Positions 1-8,038 are shown, counted from the first letter of the stretch. The stretch: 36,984 bases of DNA from an uncultured Bacteroidales bacterium (GCA_903911085.1 CAIWCC010000120.1:1-36984), one strand, 5' to 3'. Notes: generated by a model from the letters alone, not told the origin. A program made the numbers and translations.

Positions 1-121
1 ACTCAATAATGGAAGAATGGCGAAAAGCTATTTCAAATATGGGTTGACATTTATTGCTACAACACTTTTAAATCCTAATAATCAATTAAATATAGATATT
101 TTCAGTTTTTTGTCATGTACT
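1..121 (+). mobile_element. Probable right end of an insertion element, cut by the window edge
   Basis: The 16 bases at 106-121 (TTTTTTGTCATGTACT) are identical to 35111-35126, where they form the right end of a complete element (34725-35128) that has a matching inverted left end. Bases just inside (a gatatttt tract) are also shared. A reading frame that stops at 47, about 75 bases before this end, fits a transposase gene running to the edge of its element. The rest lies outside the window, so the family is unknown. Confidence 0.4.
3..47 (+). CDS. C-terminal end of an upstream gene, possibly a transposase
   Basis: Reading frame 3 is open from the window edge and ends SIMEEWRKAISNMG followed by TGA at 45-47. 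Only 14 residues are visible, too few to name a family. Its position just inside the probable end of a mobile element (106-121) makes a transposase plausible, but this is inference from position only. Confidence 0.35.
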   Translation, partial: SIMEEWRKAISNMG

Positions 122-124
122 TAG

Positions 125-241
125 GAGCCCGATTTAAAACCTGAATTGGTAGCGTATTTGGAAAATGTGGATTATGAATGTTATTCGGCTGGATTTATTT
201 GCACTCGAAGGAATGTTCTTAAGTTGTTGAAAACTAGTTAA
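125..241 (+). pseudogene. 3' remnant of an unidentified gene next to the element end
   Basis: Directly after the putative element end (121) the frame beginning GAG at 125 reads 38 residues to TAA at 239-241, including DLKPELVAYLENVDYECYSA and ending RRNVLKLLKTS. The composition looks coding. In the same frame a TAG at 122-124 cuts it off from anything upstream, and it has no start codon of its own near its beginning. The simplest reading is the tail of a gene interrupted by insertion. I do not recognise the family. Confidence 0.35.
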
Positions 242-300
242 TTTAGTTTTATTAAATCAAACAAAACAATCGATTATGCACACATTAGCAAAAAATGTGT

Positions 301-308
301 TACTTTTG
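301..308 (+). promoter_or_regulatory. Bacteroidota -7 box (TACTTTTG) for the carboxyltransferase gene
   Basis: TACTTTTG matches the TAnnTTTG consensus of the Bacteroidota housekeeping sigma factor and lies 62 bases before the ATG at 371. No clear -33 TTTG is seen. Confidence 0.45.
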
Positions 309-309
309 T

Positions 310-323
310 GCTCAAATTTGAGC
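310..323. promoter_or_regulatory. Perfect 14-bp palindrome, candidate operator
   Basis: GCTCAAATTTGAGC is a perfect dyad lying two bases after the putative -7 box, over the expected transcription start. This is where a dimeric repressor of acyl-CoA genes could bind. No regulator gene is present in the window to pair with it. Confidence 0.35.
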
Positions 324-370
324 GGCTATATTGCTACTTATCACTTTAAATTTAATTAAAATAATAATTT

Positions 371-1915
371 ATGTCTTTAAAGAAAAACATTCTAGCATTA
401 CGACAAAAAAAGGCAATTGTTGAGAAAGGTGGCGGCGATAAAGCCATCGAGAAACAAGTAGCTATGGGCAAAATGACTGCTCGTGACCGTATTCTTGCAT
501 TGTTGGACGTCGGTTCATTTCACGAATACGACCTCTTTGTAGAGCACGAAGAACGTAACTTCGGAATGGCCAGTAAAGAATTGGCTGGCGATGGTGTAAT
601 TACTGGTACTGGAACAATGAATGGTGCTCCTATTTGTATTTATGCTCAAGATTTTACCGTAATGGGTGGTTCGCTTGGATTAAAACACGCGCGAAAAATC
701 ACTAAAATTATGGATCATGCATTAAGAATGAAAGTACCATGTATTGGTATTAACGATTCGGGTGGTGCTCGTATTCAAGAAGGTATTGGCGCTTTGGCTG
801 GTTATGGCGAGATTTTTTATCGCAACACAATGGCTTCGGGTGTAATTCCTCAAATTTCTGTAATATTAGGACCATGTGCAGGTGGTGCAGTTTATTCTCC
901 AGCACTTACCGATTTTGTTTTTGTGGTAGAAAATATCTCAAAAATGTTTATCACCGGACCAAATGTTATTGAAACAGTTTTGGGCGAAAAAATTTCGCAA
1001 GAAGATTTGGGTGGTGCTCGTGTACATGCCGAAATTACTGGTAATGCTCATTTCTTTGCTTTAAGCGAAATGGAATGTATTGACCAAATTAAAGAATTGG
1101 TTTCGTTAATTCCACATAGTAACCAACAAAAAGCGGCTAGTGTTGAACCTAAAAAACCAACATTTAAGAAAAATATTGAAAACATTATTCCTGCCGATCC
1201 AAAGCAACCTTATGATGTGCGTGATATTATTTATGCACTTACCGATGATTCTAAATTTTTGGAAGTTCATGAACTTTGGGCAGCAAATATTGTAATTGGT
1301 TTTGGTCGACTCAATGGCGAAACTATTGGATTTGTGGCTAATCAACCAATGTATTTGGCTGGTGTGCTCGATTGTGATGCGTCAGACAAAGCAGCACGAT
1401 TTATCCGTTTTTGCGATGCATTCAATATCCCAATTGTTACGCTTGAAGATATGCCAGGTTATTTGCCAGGTGTTGATCAAGAACATGCTGGAGTTATTCG
1501 TCATGGTGCCAAAATGCTGTATGCATATTCTGAAGCCACTGTGCCAAAAATTACAGTTATCTTGCGTAAAGCTTATGGTGGTGGTTATATAGCTATGAAT
1601 TCGCGCCATTTAGGTGCCGACTTTATGCTTGCTTGGCCAAGTGCCGAAATTGCCGTTATGGGTCCTGAAGGTGCTGCTAACATCATTTTCCGCAAAGAAA
1701 TTATGGAAGCGGAAGACGAAGATGCAATGCGTCAACAAAAAGTGCAAGAATATATCGAAAAATTTGCAAACCCTTATGTTGCAGCTTCTAAAGGATATAT
1801 TGATGCAGTTATCGAACCTTTTGAAACACGCGATATGTTGTTACATGCACTCGAAGTGTCAAAGAATAAAGACGATTTTCGACCTGCAAAAAAACACGGT
1901 ATTCCTCCATTCTAA
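371..1915 (+). CDS. Acyl-CoA carboxylase carboxyltransferase (beta) subunit, propionyl/methylmalonyl-CoA type
   Basis: The product (514 aa) is a full-length biotin-dependent carboxyltransferase of the PccB/MmdA family. These move CO2 between carboxybiotin on a carrier protein and an acyl-CoA such as propionyl-CoA. The N-terminal half has the crotonase-like fold motifs GGARIQEG and GPCAGGAVYSPALTDFVF. The C-terminal half has PGYLPGVDQEHAGVIRHGAK and RKAYGGGYIAMNS, the second acyl-CoA/biotin pocket. The ATG at 371 gives the usual short basic N-terminus (MSLKKNI). A biotin carrier gene follows after 83 bases, so the two probably act in one cytoplasmic complex. The biotin carboxylase subunit is not in this window. 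The enzyme could instead run as a methylmalonyl-CoA decarboxylase; sequence alone does not separate the two. Confidence 0.93.
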   Translation: MSLKKNILALRQKKAIVEKGGGDKAIEKQVAMGKMTARDRILALLDVGSFHEYDLFVEHEERNFGMASKELAGDGVITGTGTMNGAPICIYAQDFTVMGGSLGLKHARKITKIMDHALRMKVPCIGINDSGGARIQEGIGALAGYGEIFYRNTMASGVIPQISVILGPCAGGAVYSPALTDFVFVVENISKMFITGPNVIETVLGEKISQEDLGGARVHAEITGNAHFFALSEMECIDQIKELVSLIPHSNQQKAASVEPKKPTFKKNIENIIPADPKQPYDVRDIIYALTDDSKFLEVHELWAANIVIGFGRLNGETIGFVANQPMYLAGVLDCDASDKAARFIRFCDAFNIPIVTLEDMPGYLPGVDQEHAGVIRHGAKMLYAYSEATVPKITVILRKAYGGGYIAMNSRHLGADFMLAWPSAEIAVMGPEGAANIIFRKEIMEAEDEDAMRQQKVQEYIEKFANPYVAASKGYIDAVIEPFETRDMLLHALEVSKNKDDFRPAKKHGIPPF

Positions 1916-1998
1916 TTAATAAATTGTGGTTTGTTCAAAATTGTTTTGCACAACCATAGATTTGTTAATCTTTTGAAAAATGCACTAAAAACAAAAAT

Positions 1999-2334
1999 AT
2001 GCAAATAGAAAAACCGGAATATGTTGATTTTGCAGTTACGGCACGCAAATATAAAACGCTTTTGACCAAAAAGTACTTGAATAGAAAGCCTTGGGTTAAC
2101 CCAAGCCCGTATGATATTATTTCTATCATACCTGGAACTATTCTTTCAGTATTTGTTCAGGAAGGTGATGTTGTAAAAGAAGGTTCTCCACTTTTAATTT
2201 TGGAGGCAATGAAAATGCAAAATCGTATTCAAATGCCTTTTACGGCTCGAATAAAAAAAATATATGTTGAAGTAGGTGTTAAAATCCCTAAGGAGACATT
2301 AATGATTGAGCTAGAGGCGGCTGATAACCAATAG
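1999..2334 (+). CDS. Biotin carboxyl carrier protein subunit of acyl-CoA carboxylase
   Basis: The product (111 aa) has a biotinyl domain with the classic EAMKMQN motif; Lys72 is the biotin acceptor. The N-terminal part (KPWVNPSPYDIISIIPGTI) is the extension usual for stand-alone Bacteroidota carriers of propionyl/methylmalonyl-CoA enzymes. It would carry carboxybiotin between a biotin carboxylase and the carboxyltransferase encoded 83 bases upstream. It is probably co-transcribed with that gene, since a strong terminator follows only about 20 bases after its stop. No transmembrane subunit (OadB or OadG type) is beside it, which argues slightly for a carboxylase rather than a sodium-pumping decarboxylase. 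Confidence 0.9.
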   Translation: MQIEKPEYVDFAVTARKYKTLLTKKYLNRKPWVNPSPYDIISIIPGTILSVFVQEGDVVKEGSPLLILEAMKMQNRIQMPFTARIKKIYVEVGVKIPKETLMIELEAADNQ

Positions 2335-2356
2335 GATGTAATTAATTTTTTATAAG

Positions 2357-2391
2357 AAAGCTGATCGTGTTATATGGTCAGCTTTTTTTTT
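2357..2391 (+). terminator. Rho-independent terminator after the biotin carrier gene
   Basis: An AAGCTGATC arm pairs with GGTCAGCTT across a short loop, with one G-U pair, and runs into a tract of ten T. It ends the two-gene carboxylase unit. Confidence 0.8.
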
Positions 2392-2481
2392 GTTACAAAG
2401 CCTGAAAAGTTAATGATTCAAATAATGATGCATGTAAACTAAAAAAATGCATACATTCAAATCCTATGCGTAATTATTTTA

Positions 2482-2489
2482 TATATTTG
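2482..2489 (+). promoter_or_regulatory. -7 box TATATTTG upstream of the acyl-CoA ligase
   Basis: TATATTTG, followed by C, fits the TAnnTTTG consensus and lies 36 bases before the ATG at 2526. It gives the ligase a promoter separate from the carboxylase genes. Confidence 0.5.
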
Positions 2490-2525
2490 CGCAGTAAATA
2501 AAATAATGAATTAAATCTACAATTT

Positions 2526-4283
2526 ATGATTCAAGAAAATTTTATACGATTATTTGAAGATGCGTTTCGTGAATACTGGGATTTACCTGCATTTAGTAAT
2601 TATGGCGAAAAGCTAACCTATACGTATGCTGAAGTTTCAAAAAAGATTGCCGAATTGCACATTCTTTTTGAACAATGCAACATCAAGAAAAATGATAAAA
2701 TATCACTTATCGGACGTAATAATGCCAACTGGGCCATTACATATTTAGCAACCGTGACTTATGGCGCAATTGTAGTGCCCATACTTCAAGATTTTAATGC
2801 AAATGATGTGCACCACATTACTAACCATTCCGAGTCCAAATTACTATTTGTTAGTGATATTATTTGGGAAAATTTGGAAGAGGAAAAGTTCACACATATA
2901 AAAGCTGCATTTTCTTTGAATAACTTCGATTGTTTAGCTTTGTTGGTTAAAAAGAAAAGGAACTATCTTGATATTGGTGTTGATAGCGATGTTATTGGTG
3001 AAATAATTGAACCTGAAATTTCTGACGAAACATTGAATTTGTCATTAATTCATTTTGATAATGTAAAAAAGATTTTTGCCGAGCGTTATCCCAATGGCTT
3101 TTTTCGCGATTGCGTTCGATATGCCGATAAACCCAATTCGGAAGTTGTTTCAATAAATTATACGTCGGGAACAACAGGCTTCAGTAAGGGAGTAATGACT
3201 ACAGGAAACGCTTTGGCAGGGAATATCACATTTGGTTTTCGTACAAAATTGATTATGCCTAATTATAAAATTGTTTCATTTCTTCCATTGGCTCACTCTT
3301 ATGGTTGTGCATTCGATTTTTTAACTCCAAGTTGTAGTGGCTGCCATATATATTTTATAGGAAAAACTCCTTCAGCCAAAATCTTACTGAAAGCATTTGC
3401 CGAAATTAAACCAAACGTAATATTTTGTGTGCCGCTTATTATCGAAAAAATTTATCGAAAACAGATTCAGCCAATGCTAGCTAAACCTTCCATGCGGTGG
3501 GTTTTGAGTATTCCTTTTCTCGATCAGCCAATTTTAAGTCAAATTAGAAAGCGGTTAATTGATGCTTTTGGCGGTGAATTTTCAGAAATTGTAATTGGTG
3601 GTGCACCTTTGAATGCTGAAGTAGAGACTTTCTTTAATAAAATAAAATTTCCTTTTACTGTAGGTTACGGAATGACCGAATGTGCACCTTTGATAAGTTA
3701 TTCAAATACCAAGGATTTTGTTCCAAAATCGTCGGGGAAATTATTGGATATAATGGAGGCTAAAATTTTAAATCCCGATAATGAAACAGGCGTGGGCGAA
3801 ATTTGTGTACGTGGTGAAAATGTTATGGAAGGTTATTATAAAAATCCAGAAGCCACAGCTAAAGTGTTGGACAATGACGGGTGGTTACATACTGGCGATT
3901 TAGGCTCAATAGACGAGGAAAATAATATATTTATTCGTGGACGTAATAAAACAATGATATTAAGTGCAAGCGGTCAAAATATATATCCCGAGGAAATAGA
4001 AGCCAAATTAAACAATATGCCATATGTTATGGAAAGTTTAGTTTTGGAAAATAATGGTAAATTAATTGCTTTAGTTTGTCCCGATTATGAAGCTGTAGAT
4101 TTGGAACAAATTGACCAGAATCAATTGGAAGTTTTGATGGAAGAAAACAGAAAAATGCTCAATTCGATGGTTGGAAGTTATGAGTCATTGTTAAAAATTA
4201 ACCTTTATCCACACGAATTTGAGAAGACACCGAAGAAAAGTATTAAAAGATACCTCTATTCAACAAATATTCATTCTAAGTAA
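2526..4283 (+). CDS. AMP-dependent acyl-CoA synthetase/ligase (long-chain fatty acid type)
   Basis: The product (585 aa) is a member of the ANL adenylating enzymes. It would activate a carboxylic acid, probably a fatty acid, with ATP to an acyl-adenylate and then transfer it to CoA. Visible core motifs in order are the phosphate loop YTSGTTGFSKGVM near residues 211-223, GYGMTECAPL, GWLHTGDLG, the hinge FIRGRNKTMILSASGQNIYP, and a C-terminal KTPKKSIKRY lysine region. No signal peptide is seen, so it is cytoplasmic. The length is normal for bacterial FadD-like ligases. The neighbouring carboxylase genes also handle acyl-CoA, but a terminator and a separate promoter lie between them. The exact substrate cannot be read from the sequence. 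Confidence 0.9.
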   Translation: MIQENFIRLFEDAFREYWDLPAFSNYGEKLTYTYAEVSKKIAELHILFEQCNIKKNDKISLIGRNNANWAITYLATVTYGAIVVPILQDFNANDVHHITNHSESKLLFVSDIIWENLEEEKFTHIKAAFSLNNFDCLALLVKKKRNYLDIGVDSDVIGEIIEPEISDETLNLSLIHFDNVKKIFAERYPNGFFRDCVRYADKPNSEVVSINYTSGTTGFSKGVMTTGNALAGNITFGFRTKLIMPNYKIVSFLPLAHSYGCAFDFLTPSCSGCHIYFIGKTPSAKILLKAFAEIKPNVIFCVPLIIEKIYRKQIQPMLAKPSMRWVLSIPFLDQPILSQIRKRLIDAFGGEFSEIVIGGAPLNAEVETFFNKIKFPFTVGYGMTECAPLISYSNTKDFVPKSSGKLLDIMEAKILNPDNETGVGEICVRGENVMEGYYKNPEATAKVLDNDGWLHTGDLGSIDEENNIFIRGRNKTMILSASGQNIYPEEIEAKLNNMPYVMESLVLENNGKLIALVCPDYEAVDLEQIDQNQLEVLMEENRKMLNSMVGSYESLLKINLYPHEFEKTPKKSIKRYLYSTNIHSK

Positions 4284-4379
4284 ATGTCAGATAATGAGTG
4301 GTATAAGTGTTGTTTTGCGGCTTCGAAAAATATTTATAAAAAAAGACTCGAATTATTAATGTATAATAAAAAAATGATG

Positions 4380-4387
4380 TATCTTTG
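4380..4387 (+). promoter_or_regulatory. -7 box TATCTTTG, first lipoprotein gene
   Basis: TATCTTTGCA matches the Bacteroidota consensus and lies 54 bases before the ATG at 4441. The same box and surrounding bases recur at 4804-4811 before the second copy. Confidence 0.65.
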
Positions 4388-4440
4388 CAGCGATTTTGAA
4401 TGACAAGATTAACATGTTAAATTATTAAAGGATTAAAGTA

Positions 4441-4608
4441 ATGAAAAAAGTATTTTTATTTTGTGTGGTAGCTTTGGCTTTCGCATCTTGTGCTCCTAAA
4501 GCAGCTGAGCAAGCTCCTGCTGTAGATTCTACTGCTGTTGTTGTTGATACAGTAGCTGCTGTTGATACTGCTGCTGTTGTTGCTGACACTACTGCTGCAA
4601 AACAGTAA
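4441..4608 (+). CDS. Small Ala/Val/Asp/Thr-rich lipoprotein, copy 1
   Basis: A 55-residue product starts MKKVFLFCVVALAFASC, a lipoprotein signal peptide with a lipobox ending in Cys17. The mature part is only 39 residues, of low complexity, with repeated VDT and AAVV motifs and no aromatic residues, so it probably forms a flexible lipid-anchored tail on the cell envelope. It is nearly identical over the first 30 residues to the product at 4864-5031. It has its own promoter (4380) and terminator (4632), which supports it as a real, probably well-expressed gene. The function is unknown; small abundant lipoproteins of this kind are common in Bacteroidota. Confidence 0.8.
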   Translation: MKKVFLFCVVALAFASCAPKAAEQAPAVDSTAVVVDTVAAVDTAAVVADTTAAKQ

Positions 4609-4631
4609 TTAAATCGTAAATTTATTTACGT

Positions 4632-4667
4632 AAAAGTCTGTTGGAAATTTCTGACGGACTTTTTTTT
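4632..4667 (+). terminator. Terminator after lipoprotein copy 1
   Basis: AAAGTCTGT pairs with ACGGACTTT (one G-U pair) around a loop of about ten bases, followed by a T tract. The stem sequence is closely related to that of the terminator at 5071-5105. Confidence 0.8.
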
Positions 4668-4803
4668 GAACAAACAATCAATTTTTTTATCATTTGGGTG
4701 CTGAAAATTTAGCAAAAGTGAAAGAATATAGTTAAATAACGCCCAAATTAAAAAAATAATAAAAAAAAAACGATATTTATTAATGCAGAATAAAAAAACG
4801 TTG

Positions 4804-4811
4804 TATCTTTG
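4804..4811 (+). promoter_or_regulatory. -7 box TATCTTTG, second lipoprotein gene
   Basis: The same TATCTTTGCA box as in the first copy lies 60 bases before the ATG at 4864. It lies after the in-frame ATG at 4783, which therefore cannot be the start. Confidence 0.65.
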
Positions 4812-4863
4812 CATCGATTTTGAATTGCAAAACAAATATGTTAAATTAAAAATTTTAAAAGAA

Positions 4864-5031
4864 ATGAAAAAAGTATTTTTATTTTGTGTGGTAGCTTTGG
4901 CTTTCGCATCTTGCGCTCCTAAGGCAGCTGAACAAGCTCCTGCAGTTGATTCTACAGCAGTTGTTGCTGTTGATACAGTAGCTCCAGTTGATACTGTTGC
5001 TGTTGCAGCTGACTCTACAGCTAAAAACTAA
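4864..5031 (+). CDS. Small Ala/Val/Asp/Thr-rich lipoprotein, copy 2
   Basis: The 55-residue product has the same lipoprotein signal peptide and lipobox (FASC, Cys17) as the gene at 4441 and the same start of the mature chain (APKAAEQAPAVDSTAVV). The tail has diverged (VDTVAPVDTVAVAADSTAKN against a more Ala/Val-rich version). The start at 4864 is chosen over the ATG at 4783 because the promoter box lies between them and because it aligns with copy 1. The function is unknown. Confidence 0.8.
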   Translation: MKKVFLFCVVALAFASCAPKAAEQAPAVDSTAVVAVDTVAPVDTVAVAADSTAKN

Positions 5032-5070
5032 TTAAAAAAGCTATTGCAAAAAGTAATTCTTGCATGCATT

Positions 5071-5105
5071 AAAAGTCCGTTATTTTAATAACGGACTTTT
5101 TTTTT
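5071..5105 (+). terminator. Strong terminator after lipoprotein copy 2
   Basis: AAAAGTCCGTTATT and AATAACGGACTTTT form a near-perfect stem with a very short loop, followed by further T. It separates the lipoprotein unit from hisG. Confidence 0.88.
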
Positions 5106-5136
5106 GTAAAAGAAACTCGAATCCAAGCATTTTTTG

Positions 5137-5144
5137 TACCTTTG
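5137..5144 (+). promoter_or_regulatory. -7 box TACCTTTG upstream of hisG
   Basis: TACCTTTG fits TAnnTTTG and ends 28 bases before the ATG at 5173. It lies between the upstream terminator and the gene. Confidence 0.6.
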
Positions 5145-5172
5145 TAGTCCCAAAAATATTTAATTTAAAATT

Positions 5173-6024
5173 ATGTTACGAATAGCAGTACAAGCCAAAG
5201 GTCGGTTATACGAAGAAACCATGTTGTTACTTACCGAGTCTGGCATTAAATTAGAATCAGGCAAACGCCTTCTACTTTTACCATCTCGAAACTTTCCTTT
5301 AGAAGTTTTATTTCTTCGCGATGATGATATACCTCAATCTGTAGCTGATGGTGCTGCTGATATTGGAATAGTGGGAGAAAATGAATTTGCAGAAAAAAAG
5401 AAAAATGCCGTTATAGTTAAACGACTAGGCTTTAGCAAATGTCGGTTGTCATTGGCCATACCTAAAGAAATTGATTATTCTGACATTTCGTGGTTCAATG
5501 GCAAAGTTATTGCAACTTCATATCCAGTTATATTGAATGATTTTTTGAAAGAGAAAAATGTAAATTCAGATATTCATGTTATTACAGGTTCGGTGGAAGT
5601 TGCTCCAAGCATTGGTCTTGCTGATGCAATTTTTGATATAGTAAGTTCTGGTAGCACCTTGGTTACTAATCATCTGAAAGAGGTGGAAGTGCTTATGAAG
5701 TCGGAGGCATTACTTATAGCCAACCCAAACATTTCGCTCGAAAAACAGGCTATTCTTGATGAATTACTTTTCAGAATTGAAGCTGTACAAATGGCAGATG
5801 GAAAGAAATATGTTTTGATGAATGTGCCAACCGAAAACATTGATAGAATAATTGAAGTGTTGCCCGGAATTAAAAGTCCAACAATTATGCCGTTGGTAAC
5901 TGAGGGATGGAGTTCACTTCATGTAGTAATTGATGAAAAAAGATTTTGGGATATTATAGGAAAATTGAAAGCATTAGGTGCCGAAGGGATATTGGTTGTG
6001 CCAATTGAAAAAATGATTTTATAG
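5173..6024 (+). CDS. hisG: ATP phosphoribosyltransferase, long form
   Basis: The 283-aa product matches the long HisG class, which does the first step of histidine biosynthesis (ATP plus PRPP to phosphoribosyl-ATP). It starts MLRIAVQAKGRL. The two-lobed catalytic part (about residues 1-210) holds GAADIGIVGEN and the PRPP-binding stretch DIVSSGSTLVTN. The last 75 residues, with SPTIMPL and GAEGILVVPIEKM, form the ACT-like C-terminal regulatory domain that binds histidine, so no HisZ partner is needed. No other his gene lies nearby; the next gene is coaX, 36 bases downstream of the stop. A cytoplasmic enzyme. Confidence 0.93.
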   Translation: MLRIAVQAKGRLYEETMLLLTESGIKLESGKRLLLLPSRNFPLEVLFLRDDDIPQSVADGAADIGIVGENEFAEKKKNAVIVKRLGFSKCRLSLAIPKEIDYSDISWFNGKVIATSYPVILNDFLKEKNVNSDIHVITGSVEVAPSIGLADAIFDIVSSGSTLVTNHLKEVEVLMKSEALLIANPNISLEKQAILDELLFRIEAVQMADGKKYVLMNVPTENIDRIIEVLPGIKSPTIMPLVTEGWSSLHVVIDEKRFWDIIGKLKALGAEGILVVPIEKMIL

Positions 6025-6060
6025 TCGATTGTATTCAATAATTCAATAATTTTGAAAGCA

Positions 6061-6789
6061 ATGAATCTTTGTATAGATCAGGGCAACTCCAGTACTAAAG
6101 TTGGAATTTTTGACCAACAAGTATTAGTTGACAATTTTTCATACAATTTTTTTGGACAAAATGAAATATCAACATTGTTCAACAATTACTGCATAGATTC
6201 ATGCATTCTATCTAGCGTCATTGCTGAAAATTCAGCTTTAATTTCTGAATTGCAATCAATGACTTTAAATTTTATTGAATTATCTCACTTAACACTTTTG
6301 CCAATAGAAAATCGTTATAAAACACCGCAGACATTAGGAAAAGATAGACTGGCTGCTGTGGTTGGTGCCAACTTTATTAAACCCAATACTGATTTATTAG
6401 TTATTGATGCTGGTACTGCAATTACCTACGATTTTATTGATGCAAATAGTGTTTATTTGGGAGGAAATATAGCTCCTGGCTATACCATGCGATTACGGGC
6501 TTTGCATGAATTTACACAAAAATTGCCATTAGTGGAGGAAAAGCTTGAAAGTCCATTATTGGGTAATGATACTCAATCTGCCATTGTCTCAGGTGCATTG
6601 CATGGTATTCTATTCGAGATAGATGGTTATATTAATACATTAAAAATTAAATATCCACAACTTTCTACTTTTTTAACAGGTGGTAGCACTTTTTACTTAA
6701 ATACTAAGCTAAAAAATGCCATCTTTGCAGAAAAAAAATTAGTGTTAATCGGGCTTAACCGCATACTCCAATATAATGTACAAAAATAA
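6061..6789 (+). CDS. coaX: Type III pantothenate kinase
   Basis: The 242-aa product belongs to the CoaX family (ASKHA fold), which phosphorylates pantothenate in the first step of CoA synthesis. Motifs: DQGNSSTK near the N-terminus (phosphate-binding), GKDRLAAVVGA, the second phosphate motif VIDAGTAITYDFID, GGNIAPGYTMRLRALHEFT, and FLTGG near the end. The ATG at 6061 is preferred over a TTG nine bases earlier because it places DQGNSSTK at the usual distance from the start. Its 3' end overlaps the next gene by 14 bases, so the two are translated from one message. Order coaX, outer-membrane protein, lptC recurs in Bacteroidota as far as I know. Confidence 0.92.
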   Translation: MNLCIDQGNSSTKVGIFDQQVLVDNFSYNFFGQNEISTLFNNYCIDSCILSSVIAENSALISELQSMTLNFIELSHLTLLPIENRYKTPQTLGKDRLAAVVGANFIKPNTDLLVIDAGTAITYDFIDANSVYLGGNIAPGYTMRLRALHEFTQKLPLVEEKLESPLLGNDTQSAIVSGALHGILFEIDGYINTLKIKYPQLSTFLTGGSTFYLNTKLKNAIFAEKKLVLIGLNRILQYNVQK

Positions 6790-8038
6790 ATTTTTTCATC
6801 TCGTTTTTATAGCTTTAGTTTGTGTTCAATTTGCTACTAGTCAGAATAATACAAATTCGCCATTTACTCGGTTTGGATATGGCGATATTAATGAAACTAC
6901 TTCGGGCGATCAAAGAGCCATGGGTGGAATTTCTTTAGGAGCGCGTTCACATTTTAATATAAATACAGTAAATCCAGCATCTTATAGCAGTGTTGACAGT
7001 ATGACATTTATGTTTGATATTGGAACTGCTGTATTGGGCTCCCGATTTTCGGACCAAAGTGGAACAAGAAAAACCTTTAATGCTAACTTGGAATATGTAA
7101 CTATGCAGTTTCCATTGTCTAAAGGCGTTGGATTTAGTGCTGGGATTTTGCCTTATTCATTTACAGGGTATAATTTTAGCACTTCACATACTGCAATAAC
7201 TCAAGAATTAGATACGATTGGTTATACTAAAAATTTCAATGGTACTGGCGGTTTTAGTCAAATTTATGCTGGTATTTCAGCCGATTTATTCAAACATATT
7301 TCTCTAGGAGTCAATACATACTATATGTACGGGAATATGATTAACTATAGAAATGTGAATTATGGCAGTAGATCTGGCTTTACTTCAACAACTCAAACAA
7401 ATTCAATTACTGCACGTAATTTTCGGTTTCGGTTTGGTACTCAATTCTATAACACTTTTGCTAAAAAACATGATGTAACTTTAGGTATTATTTATGAACA
7501 AAAAGCAAAATTAAATGGTGATTTTTCGCAAACAACTACAAGTGTGTTGACTGAAACACCTAGTAACAGTTATGATTTTGAATTGCCAACTGTTTATGGT
7601 TTAGGTTTATACTACACTTACAATAAAAAGTTATCTGTTGGTTTGGATTATTCTACTCAGCAATGGAAAGATGCTAAGTATTTTGGAAAAACTGACTCTT
7701 TGAGTAATAAATCAAAAATTGCTTTAGGAATTGAGTATATACCAAATATTATTGGTAGAAAGTTCTCTGATAGAGTTCGTTATCGTGCGGGTGTAAATGT
7801 GAATGATGCATATTATAAGGTAGATGGAGCTATTCCAACTAAAAATATTGGTGTGTCTTTTGGTGTTGGTATACCTTTGCGTAATAGCAATACTGTAATA
7901 AATGCATCTTTTGAATATGGCAAAATTGGTGGTACTAAAATTAGTGGTACAAGTACAAATAGGTTGAATGAAGATTATGTAAAATTTACTTTCAATGCAG
8001 TATTTAATGAGCACTGGTTCTTTAAACGTAAGCTTTAA
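6776..8038 (+). CDS. Outer-membrane beta-barrel protein, FadL/OmpP1-like
   Basis: The 420-aa product starts with a signal peptide (MYKNKFFHLVFIALVCVQFA, cleavage near TSQ). It continues with NSPFTRFGYGDI and GISLGARSHFNINTVNPASY, typical of Bacteroidota barrel proteins with an N-terminal hatch related to the FadL family. The rest alternates short hydrophobic and aromatic strands and ends in a charged FKRKL. It overlaps coaX by 14 bases and lies upstream of lptC, a linkage that suggests envelope biogenesis. The transported substrate, if any, is unknown. Confidence 0.75.
   Translation: MYKNKFFHLVFIALVCVQFATSQNNTNSPFTRFGYGDINETTSGDQRAMGGISLGARSHFNINTVNPASYSSVDSMTFMFDIGTAVLGSRFSDQSGTRKTFNANLEYVTMQFPLSKGVGFSAGILPYSFTGYNFSTSHTAITQELDTIGYTKNFNGTGGFSQIYAGISADLFKHISLGVNTYYMYGNMINYRNVNYGSRSGFTSTTQTNSITARNFRFRFGTQFYNTFAKKHDVTLGIIYEQKAKLNGDFSQTTTSVLTETPSNSYDFELPTVYGLGLYYTYNKKLSVGLDYSTQQWKDAKYFGKTDSLSNKSKIALGIEYIPNIIGRKFSDRVRYRAGVNVNDAYYKVDGAIPTKNIGVSFGVGIPLRNSNTVINASFEYGKIGGTKISGTSTNRLNEDYVKFTFNAVFNEHWFFKRKL

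Larger units (their letters stand above)
4370..5105 (+). repeat. Tandem duplication of a promoter-lipoprotein-terminator unit
   Basis: Two consecutive units share the promoter region (TATCTTTGCA, then CGATTTTGAAT), the first 30 codons and related terminator stems. They differ mainly in the low-complexity tail and in the intergenic spacer, so the duplication is of the whole transcription unit. Confidence 0.75.

Noticed and set aside
1296-1919. Plus- and minus-strand frames overlapping the carboxyltransferase gene
   Set aside because: They are other-frame readings within a full-length, well-conserved gene.
4783-4863. Longer start for the second lipoprotein
   Set aside because: The -7 box at 4804-4811 lies after that ATG, and the first copy begins at the shorter start.
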